Counted from the first letter of the stretch, positions 1 through 9,230 are shown. The stretch is DNA of 64,000 bases from Phyllobacterium chamaecytisi (GCF_020164455.1 NZ_JAIQWW010000004.1:186001-250000); one strand, 5' to 3'. Made by a program: numbers and translations. Notes: generated by a model not told the origin, from the sequence alone.

Positions 1-884
1 CCGAAGCCGCCATGCGCAACCTGCTCAACTATCAACGCTCCGAAGAAATGGCCGCGGACCGTTCAGCCATCACCTATCTCGCAAGCACGGGACAATCAGC
101 CAAGGGAATGCTCACGACGTTCGAACGCTTCTCCAATGCACTCGCATTGACGGGAACCAGCGTCGACCCCTACCGCATCAGCCATCCGATGCCCCGGGAA
201 CGTATCGCAAACCTTGAAGTTCTCGCTCACGCCAGTCCCTATTATGACAGGCTCGATAGTCCGGCGTTGCAGCAACGTCATGACATGATGCGAGGAAAGA
301 TTGCGGCCTATACTGGCGGTGGTGCAAGTGTATTGCAGACCTTCCGCAAGGATCCGCGCAATATCGGTGCGCGCTACGGCGATGCCATTGCAACCTATCT
401 TAACGGCTCCTCGCAGTCCGCGCTTTCAAAGATCGACGTGTTGATCAAGGAACAACCAAAGAACCCCTATTTCCAGGAGATCAGAGGCGAGATCCTGTTG
501 AAGCAGAACAAGGCGAGCGACGCGGCAAAAGCCTTTCAGAAGGCAAATGCGCTCGATCCGCGCAAATCCAGTTTGATCCGCATGAGCTATGGGCGGGCTC
601 TCATGCTGTCGGGTACGCCAGATAACGTCAAGGCGTCCATAAAGGAAATCAAGGCTGGAATTGCCAGCGATCGCGAATATCCGTCAGGTTATGGCTATTT
701 AGCCCAAGCGTATGCCCAGACGGGCGACATGGTCAGGTCCGATCTCGCCAGTGCAGAACAGAAATATTATTCAGGCAAGATCCAGGACGCACAAATCTTT
801 GCCATTCGTGCACAGCGCGGCTTGAAAAACGGCACGCCCGAGTGGATACAGGCTCAAGATATCATCAATGCAAAGCGCAAGTGA
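1..884 (+). CDS. M48-family zinc metalloprotease with TPR repeats, C-terminal part (5' end off window)
   Basis: The reading frame is already open at base 3, so the gene begins before the window and only about 293 C-terminal residues are visible. The segment EEMAADRSA near the start of the visible part matches the third zinc ligand region (ExxxD) of M48 peptidases; the HExxH motif would lie upstream and cannot be seen. After a linker, roughly residues 110-270 of the visible part form TPR-like helical pairs (for example EIRGEILLKQNKASDAAKAF). This order, an M48 catalytic domain followed by TPRs, is that of BepA/YfgC-type periplasmic proteases involved in outer-membrane protein quality control. 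A DsbA-family gene follows 48 bp downstream on the same strand, consistent with a periplasmic folding role. An internal ATG at 12 exists but is unlikely to be the real start. Confidence 0.8.
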   Translation, partial: EAAMRNLLNYQRSEEMAADRSAITYLASTGQSAKGMLTTFERFSNALALTGTSVDPYRISHPMPRERIANLEVLAHASPYYDRLDSPALQQRHDMMRGKIAAYTGGGASVLQTFRKDPRNIGARYGDAIATYLNGSSQSALSKIDVLIKEQPKNPYFQEIRGEILLKQNKASDAAKAFQKANALDPRKSSLIRMSYGRALMLSGTPDNVKASIKEIKAGIASDREYPSGYGYLAQAYAQTGDMVRSDLASAEQKYYSGKIQDAQIFAIRAQRGLKNGTPEWIQAQDIINAKRK

Positions 885-932
885 GACGCGGCAACACGCG
901 TTCCGACAGAATTTGAAAAAGGACAGTTCATC

Positions 933-1730
933 ATGACAAAAGTCGCCCTGATCGGTGCCGCCGCCGGCATTGTTGGCGTTGCCGCCCTCGCCCTTGGCTA
1001 TCAGGCCGGCCGGTCTGATGTCGTTGTCGCCAGTGCTGCGCCGGAGATGTCGTCAACCACCGCGTCCACGACTGACAGAGCTGAAATCGAAGGGATTGTG
1101 CGGAATTATCTGATCAATAATCCCGAGGTCATGATCGAGGTCCAGACCGCTCTCAATGCCAAGCAGGAAGCCGCGCAGAAGGAAGCTTCGACAGAGGTCA
1201 TCAGCCAAAACCGGGATAAGATCTTCCAATCGCCGATGGATGCGGTTTTCGGCAATCCGAAAGGCGATGTCACAATCGTTGAATTCTTCGACTATAATTG
1301 CGGCTATTGCAAAAAAGCCTTGCCGGACATGGATGCCCTCCTGAAAAGCGATCCGAACCTTCGTTTCGTGATGAAAGAATTCCCGATCCTTGGCGCGGAT
1401 TCAACGCGCGCACATATCGTCGCCAAGGCGTTCAAAGCGCTCATGCCGGACAAATATCTCGAGTTCCACCGTGATCTCCTCGGTGGCGAAGGACGCGCAA
1501 CCGAAGCCTCGGCGATGGCCATTGCGGTCAAGTTGGGCGCAAACGAAGCCCAAATGCGGGAGAAAATGCTCTCTCCCGAAGTCACAAAGGCTTTCAACGA
1601 AAACTTCGAGCTGGCAAACAGCCTGAGCATTACCGGAACGCCGTCCTATGTCGTGGGCAATGAAGTCGTGCCCGGCGCACTTGGTGCGGATGTCCTTGCT
1701 GAAAAGATCAGCCATATTCGCAACAAATAG
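933..1730 (+). CDS. DsbA-family (ScsC/Com1-type) thiol oxidoreductase
   Basis: A 265-residue exported or membrane-anchored thioredoxin-fold protein. Residues 4-24 form a hydrophobic signal or anchor. Residues 50-85 (IVRNYLINNPEVMIEVQ region) match the small N-terminal domain found before the catalytic domain in ScsC/Com1-type DsbA proteins. The active site is C123-G-Y-C126 in the context FFDYNCGYCKKALP, and the cis-proline loop is TGTPSY near residue 235. The protein should oxidise or isomerise disulfides in the periplasm. The start ATG at 933 follows a GGACAG Shine-Dalgarno-like sequence. It probably shares a transcript with the M48 protease upstream. Whether it acts as an oxidase or an isomerase cannot be told from sequence. 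Confidence 0.88.
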   Translation: MTKVALIGAAAGIVGVAALALGYQAGRSDVVVASAAPEMSSTTASTTDRAEIEGIVRNYLINNPEVMIEVQTALNAKQEAAQKEASTEVISQNRDKIFQSPMDAVFGNPKGDVTIVEFFDYNCGYCKKALPDMDALLKSDPNLRFVMKEFPILGADSTRAHIVAKAFKALMPDKYLEFHRDLLGGEGRATEASAMAIAVKLGANEAQMREKMLSPEVTKAFNENFELANSLSITGTPSYVVGNEVVPGALGADVLAEKISHIRNK

Positions 1731-1838
1731 CCTGAATATTTACTTTTGCTTGGCAAAACCCTTTGTGGACAAGCAATAAGGGTGCTTTGCGGGCTTTTCG
1801 CTTGCCGATAAGCCGTCTATATGGGACCACCAATTGCG

Positions 1839-2110
1839 AGAGCGAGATAAGGTTATATTGATGTGTTCTGCCGGAGGGAATTCGTGGACAAGGTCAAGGG
1901 ATTTGGCGAGGCCGATGTTTTTGCATCGGACGATGCCGAAGCCCGAAGGATTTGGCCCGAATTCACCCGGCCCTTCGGGTTTCCGGCTGGCGCACACCCA
2001 CTTTGTCAGGCGGCTTCGTCCGATGAACCACATCGGCCTCGCCACCTTCCGCGTGGATTGTCTCGCCATCCGCAAAACAGAACGCCATCAATATAGCCTT
2101 GTCTCGCTCT
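1839..2110. repeat. Dispersed ~272-bp palindromic element, copy 1
   Basis: Terminal inverted repeats lie at 1839-1863 and 2086-2110 (23 of 25 positions pair; both exceptions are T-G on the plus strand). After a one-base slip the pairing continues through TTCTG. A second inner stem, GGCGAGGCCGATGT at 1905-1918, pairs perfectly with 2030-2043. The centre holds the hairpin-prone segment around CCCGAAGG and CCCTTCGGG. A second copy lies at 53458-53732 with a closely similar body but different outer arm sequences. No transposase and no clear target-site duplication were seen. The open frames inside it on both strands look spurious. Confidence 0.85.
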
Positions 2111-2125
2111 AACCACGCGGTAATC

Positions 2126-2569
2126 ATGAAACAGCAGATCTTTATCCTCAACGGCCCGAACCTGAATATGCTTGGTAAGCGTGAGCCGGGAATATACGGC
2201 GCCGCGACCTTGAGCGATATCGAGGTTCTGTGCCGTGCCGAAGGCGAAAATCTGGGCGTCGACATCGTATTTCGCCAGTCCAATCACGAAGGTGATCTGG
2301 TCAGCTGGATTCAGGAGGCAGGCGAGCAAAAGGCATTGGTTTTGATCAATCCTGCCGCCTACACGCATACATCCATCGCATTGCATGATGCCATCCGCGC
2401 TGCCGCCGTCACGCTGGTGGAGGTTCATCTTTCCAACATTCACGCGCGCGAGTCATTTCGCCATCACTCCTACGTTTCCCCTTTGGCTAAAGGGGTGATA
2501 TGTGGCTTCGGGGTCGATGGCTACGTGATGGGCCTGCGCGCACTCGTCAAGCTGGCAGCGTCGCAATAG
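2126..2569 (+). CDS. aroQ: Type II 3-dehydroquinate dehydratase
   Basis: 147 residues, the normal size for the dodecameric type II enzyme, which converts 3-dehydroquinate to 3-dehydroshikimate in the shikimate pathway. Recognisable family motifs are ILNGPNLNMLGKREPGIYG (with the catalytic Tyr and the Arg of the mobile lid), RQSNHEGDLVSWI, INPAAYTHTSIALHDAI and VEVHLSNIHARESFRHHS (catalytic His). The ATG at 2126 is chosen because the protein then begins directly with the conserved beta-strand; an upstream TTG at 2099 would place codons inside the repeat. It is the first gene of an apparent operon aroQ-accB-accC-aat. The repeat element ends 15 nt before the start codon, so the promoter must be inside or beyond that element. 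Confidence 0.95.
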   Translation: MKQQIFILNGPNLNMLGKREPGIYGAATLSDIEVLCRAEGENLGVDIVFRQSNHEGDLVSWIQEAGEQKALVLINPAAYTHTSIALHDAIRAAAVTLVEVHLSNIHARESFRHHSYVSPLAKGVICGFGVDGYVMGLRALVKLAASQ

Positions 2570-2605
2570 CGGACCGCCAAACAGGTATAAGGGGCTTGAA
2601 AAAGC

Positions 2606-3073
2606 ATGGCTAACAGAACCACCGGGATCGATAAGGTCATGATCCGCGATCTCGCGGAAATCCTGAACGAGACCGACCTCACGGATATTGAGATCGAGCA
2701 GGGCGACCTTCGCATTCGCGTATCGCGGCAGATAACGATGCAGGCCGCAGCCCCGGTCTATGCCCAAGCCCCGATGGGCGCGGCTCCCGCTCCGGCGGCA
2801 ACGGTCATTCCGGTCGCGTCTGCTGTCGCTGATCCCTCGAAGAATGCCGTCCCTTCGCCGATGGTCGGAACCGTGTATCTTTCCCCCGCGCCTGGTGCCC
2901 GCGCCTTTATCGAGGTCGGAACACAGGTCAAGGAAGGCCAGACGCTTCTGATCATCGAAGCCATGAAAACGATGAACCAGATACCGTCTCCACGTTCTGG
3001 TACGGTTACCGCCATCCTCGTCACAGACAGCCAGCCCGTCGAATATGGTGAGTTTCTGGTTGTGATCGAGTAG
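2606..3073 (+). CDS. accB: Biotin carboxyl carrier protein of acetyl-CoA carboxylase
   Basis: 155 residues. The N-terminal region (1-45) is helical, followed by an Ala/Pro-rich linker (about 46-80) and a biotinyl domain (81-155). The biotinylated lysine is K121 in [14 protein letters not shown], where the usual EAMKM reads EAMKTM, a common variant. It carries carboxybiotin between AccC and the carboxyltransferase in the first committed step of fatty acid synthesis. The gene sits 36 bp after aroQ and 7 bp before accC, so translation of the two acc genes is probably coupled. Confidence 0.96.
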   Translation: MANRTTGIDKVMIRDLAEILNETDLTDIEIEQGDLRIRVSRQITMQAAAPVYAQAPMGAAPAPAATVIPVASAVADPSKNAVPSPMVGTVYLSPAPGARAFIEVGTQVKEGQTLLIIEAMKTMNQIPSPRSGTVTAILVTDSQPVEYGEFLVVIE

Positions 3074-3080
3074 CGAGAGC

Positions 3081-4445
3081 ATGATGTTTCAGAAAATACT
3101 CATAGCCAATCGCGGCGAGATTGCCCTGCGCGTCCTGCGCGCCTGCAAGGAGCTCGGCATCCAGACCGTTGCGGTCCACTCGACAGCCGACGCCGACGCC
3201 ATGCACGTGCGGCTTGCCGACGAAAGTGTTTGCATCGGCCCACCTCCTTCCCGCGATAGCTATCTGAATATCCATCAGATTGTTGCTGCGTGCGAAATCA
3301 CCGGCGCCGATGCGATCCATCCAGGTTACGGTTTTCTGTCGGAGAACGCCAAGTTCGCCGAGATCCTCGAAGCGCACAACATTACCTTCATCGGTCCGAC
3401 TGCCGCGCATATCCGCATCATGGGCGACAAGATCGAGGCCAAGCGCACCGCGAAACGGCTCGGCATTCCGGTCGTTCCGGGTTCCGAAGGCGGCGTGACC
3501 GACGATAAGGAAGCGGCGCGCATCTGTGCGGAAATCGGTTACCCGGTCATCATCAAGGCTTCGGCAGGCGGCGGTGGCCGCGGCATGAAGGTCGCGATGA
3601 ACGAAGAGGAGCTCTCGGTCGCCCTGTCAACCGCCCGCACCGAGGCGGGTGCAGCCTTTGGCGACGATGCCGTCTACATCGAAAAATACCTCCAGCAGCC
3701 GCGCCATATCGAAGTTCAGGTCATGGGCGATGGCTTTGGCAAGGCCGTCCATCTCGGTGAGCGCGACTGCTCGCTGCAGCGCCGGCATCAGAAGGTCTGG
3801 GAAGAAGCCAACTCGCCTGCCCTCAATTCCGATGAGCGTGAGCGCATCGGCATGATCTGCGCCAATGCCATGGCCGATATGGGTTATCGCGGCGCCGGCA
3901 CCATCGAGTTCCTTTACGAGAATGGCGAGTTTTATTTCATCGAAATGAATACCCGCCTCCAGGTCGAACATCCTGTAACTGAGGCGATAACCGGCATCGA
4001 TCTTGTGCACGAGCAGATCCGCGTTGCCTCCGGCGGTGGACTATCGGTAACGCAGGAGGATATTCGCTTCTCCGGTCATGCCATCGAATGCCGCATCAAT
4101 GCGGAAGATCCGCGGACGTTTACGCCGTCACCGGGTACGATTACCCACTGGCATACGCCGGGGGGCCTTGGCATTCGCGTCGATTCAGGCGTCTATACGG
4201 GCTACAAGATTCCGCCCTATTATGACAGCCTCATCGGTAAGCTCATCGTTCACGGCCGTAACCGCGTCGAATGCATGATGCGCTTGCGCCGGGCGCTCGA
4301 CGAGTTCGTTGTCGACGGTATCAAGACGACGCTGCCGCTGTTTCAGGATCTGATCAACAATCCTGACATTGCCAATGGCGATTATGATATCCATTGGCTG
4401 GAACATTATCTGGCTGGTGACGCAGCAGACGCTGCAGAAGAATAA
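3081..4445 (+). CDS. accC: Biotin carboxylase subunit of acetyl-CoA carboxylase
   Basis: 454 residues, close to the usual ~450. The biotin carboxylase N-terminal domain starts with [18 protein letters not shown]. The ATP-grasp domain contains the glycine-rich loop [12 protein letters not shown], and [32 protein letters not shown] and the C-terminal barrel follow. It carboxylates the biotin of AccB using ATP and bicarbonate. There are two adjacent ATG codons at 3081 and 3084; either may be used. The reading is intact, and aat follows after 3 bp. Confidence 0.97.
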   Translation: MMFQKILIANRGEIALRVLRACKELGIQTVAVHSTADADAMHVRLADESVCIGPPPSRDSYLNIHQIVAACEITGADAIHPGYGFLSENAKFAEILEAHNITFIGPTAAHIRIMGDKIEAKRTAKRLGIPVVPGSEGGVTDDKEAARICAEIGYPVIIKASAGGGGRGMKVAMNEEELSVALSTARTEAGAAFGDDAVYIEKYLQQPRHIEVQVMGDGFGKAVHLGERDCSLQRRHQKVWEEANSPALNSDERERIGMICANAMADMGYRGAGTIEFLYENGEFYFIEMNTRLQVEHPVTEAITGIDLVHEQIRVASGGGLSVTQEDIRFSGHAIECRINAEDPRTFTPSPGTITHWHTPGGLGIRVDSGVYTGYKIPPYYDSLIGKLIVHGRNRVECMMRLRRALDEFVVDGIKTTLPLFQDLINNPDIANGDYDIHWLEHYLAGDAADAAEE

Positions 4446-4448
4446 GGC

Positions 4449-5063
4449 ATGACGGGTAAGAACCCGCAAGAAGCATTCAGAATAGACCCCGAATTGTTGC
4501 TGCGCGCCTATGCAACCGGGGTTTTTCCCATGGCCGAAGAGGCGGACAATCCGGAAATTTTCTGGGTACGTCCGGAAAAGCGCGGCGTCCTCCCCTTCGA
4601 GAATTTCCACGTTTCGCGCAGCCTGCGCAAGACAGTGCGCCAAGGCCGTTTCGACATTCGCTACGATACCGATTTCGCGGGCGTTATTGCCGGTTGTGCC
4701 AGCGGCAGCGGCGAACGCGCCCGCACATGGATCAATCGCCCGATCCGCGAAGCCTATGGCAAGCTGTTCGACCTTGGCTATTGCCACACCGTCGAAGCCT
4801 GGCGCGACGGAAACCTTGCTGGCGGCCTCTACGGGATCGCACTGGGATCGGCATTTTTCGGCGAAAGCATGTTCTCACGCGAACGCGATGCGTCGAAAGT
4901 CTGCCTCGTCCATCTGGTCAGCCATCTGATCGGAAAAAATTTTACGCTGCTCGACACCCAGTTCACCACCAATCATCTGGAAACCTTCGGCGCAGTCGAG
5001 GTCCCCCGGCGCCAATACCAGAAGATGCTGGAAAATGCCTTGGCGCAGCCAGCCGAATTCTAG
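4449..5063 (+). CDS. aat: Leucyl/phenylalanyl-tRNA--protein transferase
   Basis: 204 residues. It transfers Leu or Phe from tRNA to proteins with N-terminal Arg or Lys, marking them for ClpS/ClpAP degradation (bacterial N-end rule). Diagnostic blocks are [16 protein letters not shown] near the N terminus, [70 protein letters not shown] and [21 protein letters not shown]. The start lies 3 bp after the accC stop, so it belongs to the same operon. A half copy of palindromic family 2 begins at its stop codon. Confidence 0.95.
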   Translation: MTGKNPQEAFRIDPELLLRAYATGVFPMAEEADNPEIFWVRPEKRGVLPFENFHVSRSLRKTVRQGRFDIRYDTDFAGVIAGCASGSGERARTWINRPIREAYGKLFDLGYCHTVEAWRDGNLAGGLYGIALGSAFFGESMFSRERDASKVCLVHLVSHLIGKNFTLLDTQFTTNHLETFGAVEVPRRQYQKMLENALAQPAEF

Positions 5064-5133
5064 GGTGTGTTGTTATTCGCACCATGACGGTCTGCAAACG
5101 GCACTTTTCTGCGATCCGGTGCTCCGTCGCGTA
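5063..5133 (-). repeat. Palindromic family 2, half element (copy D)
   Basis: This stretch is nearly identical to the reverse complement of the right arm of copy B (13475-13615): it shares ACCATGACGGTCTGCAAACGGC-type sequence followed by TTTTCTGCGATCCGGTGCTC. The partner arm is absent downstream, so it cannot form the full hairpin. It starts at the aat stop codon. The rest of the gap up to 5250 shows nothing recognisable. Confidence 0.75.
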
Positions 5134-5250
5134 TCCAGTTGTATTGTTGGAACCCGACCAACGTTCAAAACATTCCTGAGAAGAATGTCGGGGAGCTGCA
5201 ATTCCGTTCGTCCTTGAGACGGAACAACCCAAGCCACAAGGAGAACTATC

Positions 5251-5664
5251 GTGAGACTCAATGCTTATTTGAACTTCGACGGTCAATGTGAGGAAGCCTT
5301 CAAATTTTACGAGAAAGTGCTGGGCGGAAAGATCGAGTTCATGGTCCGCTATGACGAGATGCCCGAAGGCAACACGTCGGCGCCGGAACTGGCCAAAAAT
5401 ATCATGCATGTCAGCATGAAAGTCGGGGATACGATGCTGATGGGATCAGATGCACCGCCGCCTTATTTTCAGAAGGCACAGGGCATGACCGTGAGCATCA
5501 ACACGGATAAACCTGATGAAGCAGACCGTGTGTTTGCCGAACTCTCTGAAGGCGCTACCAGCATCATGATGCCGATCGGAGAAACATCCTGGGCCACACG
5601 GTTTGCCATGTTCGTCGACCGTTATGGCACACCCTGGATGATCAACTGCTCGAAGCCAATGTAG
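5251..5664 (+). CDS. VOC-family (PhnB-like glyoxalase/bleomycin-resistance fold) protein
   Basis: 137 residues covering one PhnB-type vicinal oxygen chelate domain. It opens with LNAYLNFDGQCEEAFKFYEKVLGG and closes with RFAMFVDRYGTPWMINC, both typical of the PhnB-like subgroup often annotated as VOC family or 3-demethylubiquinone-methyltransferase-like. The substrate is unknown. The start codon is GTG at 5251, supported by AAGGAGA 6 nt upstream. It appears to be a single-gene unit facing the convergent DUF2155 gene, 22 bp away. Confidence 0.88.
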   Translation: MRLNAYLNFDGQCEEAFKFYEKVLGGKIEFMVRYDEMPEGNTSAPELAKNIMHVSMKVGDTMLMGSDAPPPYFQKAQGMTVSINTDKPDEADRVFAELSEGATSIMMPIGETSWATRFAMFVDRYGTPWMINCSKPM

Positions 5665-5686
5665 GCTATCAGCTTTGGTGAACTAA

Positions 5687-6133
5687 TTAATTCTGGGTTC
5701 CGCCCGTCTGGGCGGCATCCGGGGCTGGAACGTCCGACTTCTGTTTGCAAGCCTTTAGCCACACATCGTACACCGGGTGCTCGACCGCATTGAGGCCGGG
5801 GCTATCGGCAAACATCCAGCCAGAAAAAATCTTGCGGATTTTGCGGTCCAGCGTGATCTCATCGACTTCGACGAACGTATCTGTCTTCGGCTTCTCCGTA
5901 TCGGGACGCGTGTAGCAGACATGCGGCGTCAATTGCAGCGCACCGAATTGCACCGTCTCGTTGATGTAGACGTCGAAGGTGGTGATTCGTCCGGTGATCT
6001 TGTCGAGGCCGGAAAAGACGGCAATCGGATTTGAAATCTTCTCGGTCGATTGGGCCGATGCACCGGAGACAGCACTGCATAGACCAGCAGTGATCAGCCC
6101 GACGGCAAGAGAGCGAAATTTCCGACTGATCAT
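5687..6133 (-). CDS. DUF2155 domain-containing periplasmic protein
   Basis: 148 residues from the ATG at 6133 (an upstream ATG at 6193 would precede the signal peptide and is not preferred). Residues 1-30 form a signal peptide ending AVSGASAQS. The mature part contains FSGLDKITGRITTFDVYINETVQFGAL, HVCYTRP and KIFSGWMFADSPGLNAVEHPVYDVWLKAC, the signature of DUF2155. The function is not established. It is commonly found next to the NDUFA12 homologue in alphaproteobacteria, as here (82 bp downstream of that gene on the same strand). Confidence 0.9.
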   Translation of the reverse strand: MISRKFRSLAVGLITAGLCSAVSGASAQSTEKISNPIAVFSGLDKITGRITTFDVYINETVQFGALQLTPHVCYTRPDTEKPKTDTFVEVDEITLDRKIRKIFSGWMFADSPGLNAVEHPVYDVWLKACKQKSDVPAPDAAQTGGTQN

Positions 6134-6214
6134 GTCATTTCCGGTTAAGCGCGCACAAGAGGATTTCGATTCCAGCCTGTCGATAAAGAGCAAATGTGGC
6201 AGAAGAAGACCCGA

Positions 6215-6613
6215 CTAGGCGCCCGGTGTCCAGGCATCGTAATCGCCGGTCACGGTCGGCCGGTTATCGCCATGCGCAATCGAACCCTGCGGTCGATAGG
6301 CAGCGGCGGAACCGGTGAGATTCGCCTGATGATTCTTTTCCCAAGGATACGGCTTATAGTTTTCCTGCGACGGCGCAGTGTCAACCCTGTGGTGTATCCA
6401 GCCGTGCCAGCCGGCAGGAATAGCCGAAGCTTCCGCATAGCCGTTGTAGATTACCCAGCGTCGCTTGCGCCCTTCCGAATCGAAGGTGCCCTCGTAATAG
6501 ACGTTGCCGAACTGATCTTCGCCAACTTTCGTGCCTTTGCGCCATGTGAAGAAGCGGGTACCGAGTGTCGGTCCATTCCACCACGTGAAAAACTGGGTCA
6601 TGAAGGTCTTCAT
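6215..6613 (-). CDS. NADH:ubiquinone oxidoreductase subunit NDUFA12 homologue
   Basis: 132 residues. The family pattern GTKVGEDQFGNVYYE, GRKRRWVIYNGYAEASAIPAGWHGWIHH, and the tryptophan/proline-rich YKPYPWEKNHQANLTGSAAAY are unmistakable for the 17.2 kDa accessory subunit of respiratory complex I, which alphaproteobacteria share with mitochondria. It is peripheral on the complex at the cytoplasmic membrane. The ATG at 6613 is used; a second in-frame ATG lies four codons later. It is probably co-transcribed with the DUF2155 gene. Confidence 0.95.
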   Translation of the reverse strand: MKTFMTQFFTWWNGPTLGTRFFTWRKGTKVGEDQFGNVYYEGTFDSEGRKRRWVIYNGYAEASAIPAGWHGWIHHRVDTAPSQENYKPYPWEKNHQANLTGSAAAYRPQGSIAHGDNRPTVTGDYDAWTPGA

Positions 6614-6685
6614 AGCAATCCTGCTTGGAATGTTGCCATTAGCAACTCATGGGTTTATGGCCGTATCATTGCCCGATAGCAAGGG

Positions 6686-7168
6686 TCAAGTTGACGCTGG
6701 AGCCAAGCGCATTTTGAATCCCGCGTGGCTCTTCTCGAAACCAAGCCGCTCGTAAAAACGGTGCGCATCCTGGCGCTTGGCGTTTGATGTCAGCTGCACC
6801 AGTGCAATGTCACGCTCACGCGCAACATCAAGGCAATGCTGGATCAACTTCGCGCCAATTCCCTTGCCGCGCATGTCGACTCGTGTTTGCACCGCTTCGA
6901 TAGCCATTCTTTTGGTGCCACGACCTGTGAGCGACGTAACGAAGGTCACTTGTGCGGTGGCAACCACCTCATCCTTGAGAACGCCGACGAAGAGCAGATC
7001 GTTTGGACTGGCTTCGATCGTGGCAAAGGCACTTTCGTAAAGTGGCAACGCCTCCGAATCGGTTGTATCGCCGTGACCACCGATCGGATCATCGGCAAAC
7101 AGCGCAATCAGCGCTCGCAGGTCATCGATCATTGCCTGCCGGAACGTCACATCAATTTCGGCTGTCAC
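6686..7168 (-). CDS. GNAT-family N-acetyltransferase
   Basis: 160 residues with one GNAT fold. The acetyl-CoA pyrophosphate loop is RVDMRGKGIGAKLI (motif A), followed by LVQLTSNAKRQDAHRFYERLGFE (motif B with the aromatic residue of the FYxxxGF element). The acceptor substrate cannot be predicted. Its start overlaps the stop of the upstream GNAT by 4 bp, so the two are translationally coupled and lie downstream of gatB on the same strand. Confidence 0.9.
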   Translation of the reverse strand: MTAEIDVTFRQAMIDDLRALIALFADDPIGGHGDTTDSEALPLYESAFATIEASPNDLLFVGVLKDEVVATAQVTFVTSLTGRGTKRMAIEAVQTRVDMRGKGIGAKLIQHCLDVARERDIALVQLTSNAKRQDAHRFYERLGFEKSHAGFKMRLAPAST

Positions 7169-7674
7169 GGTGCGAGCTCAAATCCAGTCAGGGATTTCTC
7201 CAGCACCACTACTGAGATACCGGAATTCGGCTCACCCCAGTTTTCGATCCGGTTGTTGGTACGCTCGAATCCCCTGCTTTCATAAAAGCTCAGAGCCCTA
7301 TGATTCGATTCGATAACTTCGAGCTGCAGCGCGTAGACACCGGGAAAGGCACTCTCCATTTCCGCCAGCAGCAACGAACCCACACCCTTCTTCTGATGTT
7401 CCGGATGCACATAGAGCTGGTTGAGGATCGAAAGCTTGTGATCCTTCTGCGACGCGTAGGCCATTCCCATGATATCGGCGCCATCATCGGCGATGATGAA
7501 TTCCGAATAGGGTTTTGCCAATTGCTTCTTCAACGCATCGAGCGAATGATAGCGATCAGTGATCGCCTTCACTTTTTCGACGCCGTAAACATCGTCATAG
7601 GTCGCGTGCCAGGTCAGGGCGAGCATGTCGCGCACCGCATCCAGATCTTCCTTCGTTGCGCTGCGAACCCACAT
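7165..7674 (-). CDS. GNAT-family N-acetyltransferase
   Basis: 169 residues. Typical features are VRSATKEDLDAVRDMLALTWHATYDDVYG at the N terminus and the CoA-binding loop YVHPEHQKKGVGSLLLAEME, then LEVIESNHRALSFYESRGF. It begins immediately after the gatB stop codon with no spacer and overlaps the next GNAT by 4 bp, giving a gatB-GNAT-GNAT unit. The substrate is unknown. The close packing with gatB suggests co-expression rather than a functional link. Confidence 0.9.
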   Translation of the reverse strand: MWVRSATKEDLDAVRDMLALTWHATYDDVYGVEKVKAITDRYHSLDALKKQLAKPYSEFIIADDGADIMGMAYASQKDHKLSILNQLYVHPEHQKKGVGSLLLAEMESAFPGVYALQLEVIESNHRALSFYESRGFERTNNRIENWGEPNSGISVVVLEKSLTGFELAP

Positions 7675-9177
7675 CTATTCGGTTATCCCGAGTTTTGCCT
7701 TGACCATGTCGCTGAGAACCTGAGGATTGGCCTTGCCGCCTGTCGATTTCATCACCTGTCCGACGAACCAGCCGGCAAGGCTTGGCTTTGCTTTGGCCTG
7801 CTCAACCTTGTCGGGATTGGCGGCGATGACATCATCGATGGCTTTTTCGATCGCGCCGGTGTCCGTGACCTGCTTCATGCCCCGGCTTTCCACGAGTTCG
7901 CGGGGATCGCCACCTTCGTTCCAGACGATCTCGAAAAGATCCTTGGCGATCTTGCCGGAAATCGTGCCTTCCTTGATCAAATCGATCACGGCGCCGAGTT
8001 GTTCCGGCGACACAGGCGATTCCTCTATGCCTTTGCCGGCCTTGTTCAAGGCCCCGAGCAGATCATTGATCACCCAGTTGGCAGAAAGCTTGCCATCGCG
8101 GCCCTTGGCAACAGCTTCGTAGTAATCGGCAATGGCTTTTTCCGTCACCAAAATAGATGCGTCATAGACGGAAAGCCCCAGCTCCGAGACGAGGCGTGCC
8201 TTCTTGTCGTCCGGCAGTTCCGGCAGGTCAGCCTTCAGCTCTTCGACATAGGACTGCTCGAATTCGAGCGGCAGGAGATCTGGATCAGGAAAATAGCGAT
8301 AGTCATGCGCCTCTTCCTTGGAGCGCATCGAACGTGTCTCGCCCTTTACCGGATCGAAGAGTCGTGTTTCCTGATCGATGGACCCGCCGTCTTCAAGGAC
8401 GGCAATTTGGCGGCGCGCCTCATATTCAATGGCCTGACCAACAAAGCGGATCGAGTTTACGTTTTTGATCTCGCAGCGTGTGCCGAATTCACCGCCGGGC
8501 TTGCGCACCGAGACGTTGACGTCGGCACGCATCGAGCCCTCATCCATATTGCCGTCGCATGTGCCGAGGTAGCGTACGATTGTCCGCAGCTTGGTGAGGT
8601 ACGCCTTCGCTTCATCGGAGGAGCGCATGTCCGGCTTGGAGACGATCTCCATCAGCGCCACGCCGGATCGGTTCAGATCCACGTAGGACATCGTCGGATT
8701 CTGGTCGTGCAGTGATTTGCCGGCATCCTGTTCCAGATGCAGACGCTCGATGCCGATTTCGATGTCCTCGAACTCGCCCTTTTTATCTGGGCCGACCGAG
8801 ATGATCATCTTGCCTTCGCCGACGATAGGCTGCTTGAACTGGGATATCTGGTAACCCTGCGGCAGGTCGGGATAGAAATAGTTCTTGCGGTCGAAAACCG
8901 ACTTCAGATTGATCTGCGCCTTGAGGCCAAGCCCTGTACGGATTGCCTGACGCACGCACCATTCGTTGATCACCGGCAGCATCCCCGGCATGGCGGCATC
9001 GACCAGCGAAACATTCTCGTTGGGCTCGGCGCCAAAAGTGGTCGATGCACCGGAAAACAATTTCGAGTTGGAGGTGACCTGCGCATGAACTTCCATGCCG
9101 ACGACGATCTCCCAATCGCCTGTGGCACCTGAAACAAAACGCTTGGGTTCCGGCGTACGCGTATCAACGAGAGTCAT
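7675..9177 (-). CDS. gatB: Aspartyl/glutamyl-tRNA amidotransferase subunit B
   Basis: 500 residues from the ATG at 9177 (preferred over an ATG at 9219, which would add 14 unconserved residues). GatB activates the misacylated Glu-tRNA(Gln)/Asp-tRNA(Asn) as part of GatCAB. Seen here are [53 protein letters not shown], the kinase-like region and the C-terminal YqeY-like helical tail that binds tRNA. gatA and gatC are not in this window. The upstream region contains palindromic family 2 copy A. Confidence 0.96.
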   Translation of the reverse strand: MTLVDTRTPEPKRFVSGATGDWEIVVGMEVHAQVTSNSKLFSGASTTFGAEPNENVSLVDAAMPGMLPVINEWCVRQAIRTGLGLKAQINLKSVFDRKNYFYPDLPQGYQISQFKQPIVGEGKMIISVGPDKKGEFEDIEIGIERLHLEQDAGKSLHDQNPTMSYVDLNRSGVALMEIVSKPDMRSSDEAKAYLTKLRTIVRYLGTCDGNMDEGSMRADVNVSVRKPGGEFGTRCEIKNVNSIRFVGQAIEYEARRQIAVLEDGGSIDQETRLFDPVKGETRSMRSKEEAHDYRYFPDPDLLPLEFEQSYVEELKADLPELPDDKKARLVSELGLSVYDASILVTEKAIADYYEAVAKGRDGKLSANWVINDLLGALNKAGKGIEESPVSPEQLGAVIDLIKEGTISGKIAKDLFEIVWNEGGDPRELVESRGMKQVTDTGAIEKAIDDVIAANPDKVEQAKAKPSLAGWFVGQVMKSTGGKANPQVLSDMVKAKLGITE

Positions 9178-9230
9178 GCTGGTGTGTAATTCCTGGCTAA
9201 AATTGTCTGCGAGACCCATTGAAAATTTAG

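Noticed and set aside
1834-2112. Open frames on both strands of the repeat element, with a similar peptide encoded in the second copy (GFGPNSPGPSGF type)
   Set aside because: Both strands are open in both copies, the frames have no ribosome binding sites and run into the terminal repeats. The similarity is explained by DNA repeat identity, so they are likely spurious.
7300-8715. A 471-codon plus-strand open frame antisense to gatB and the GNAT gene
   Set aside because: It is the antisense shadow of strongly conserved genes in high-GC DNA; the translation is His/Arg-rich and has no domain.
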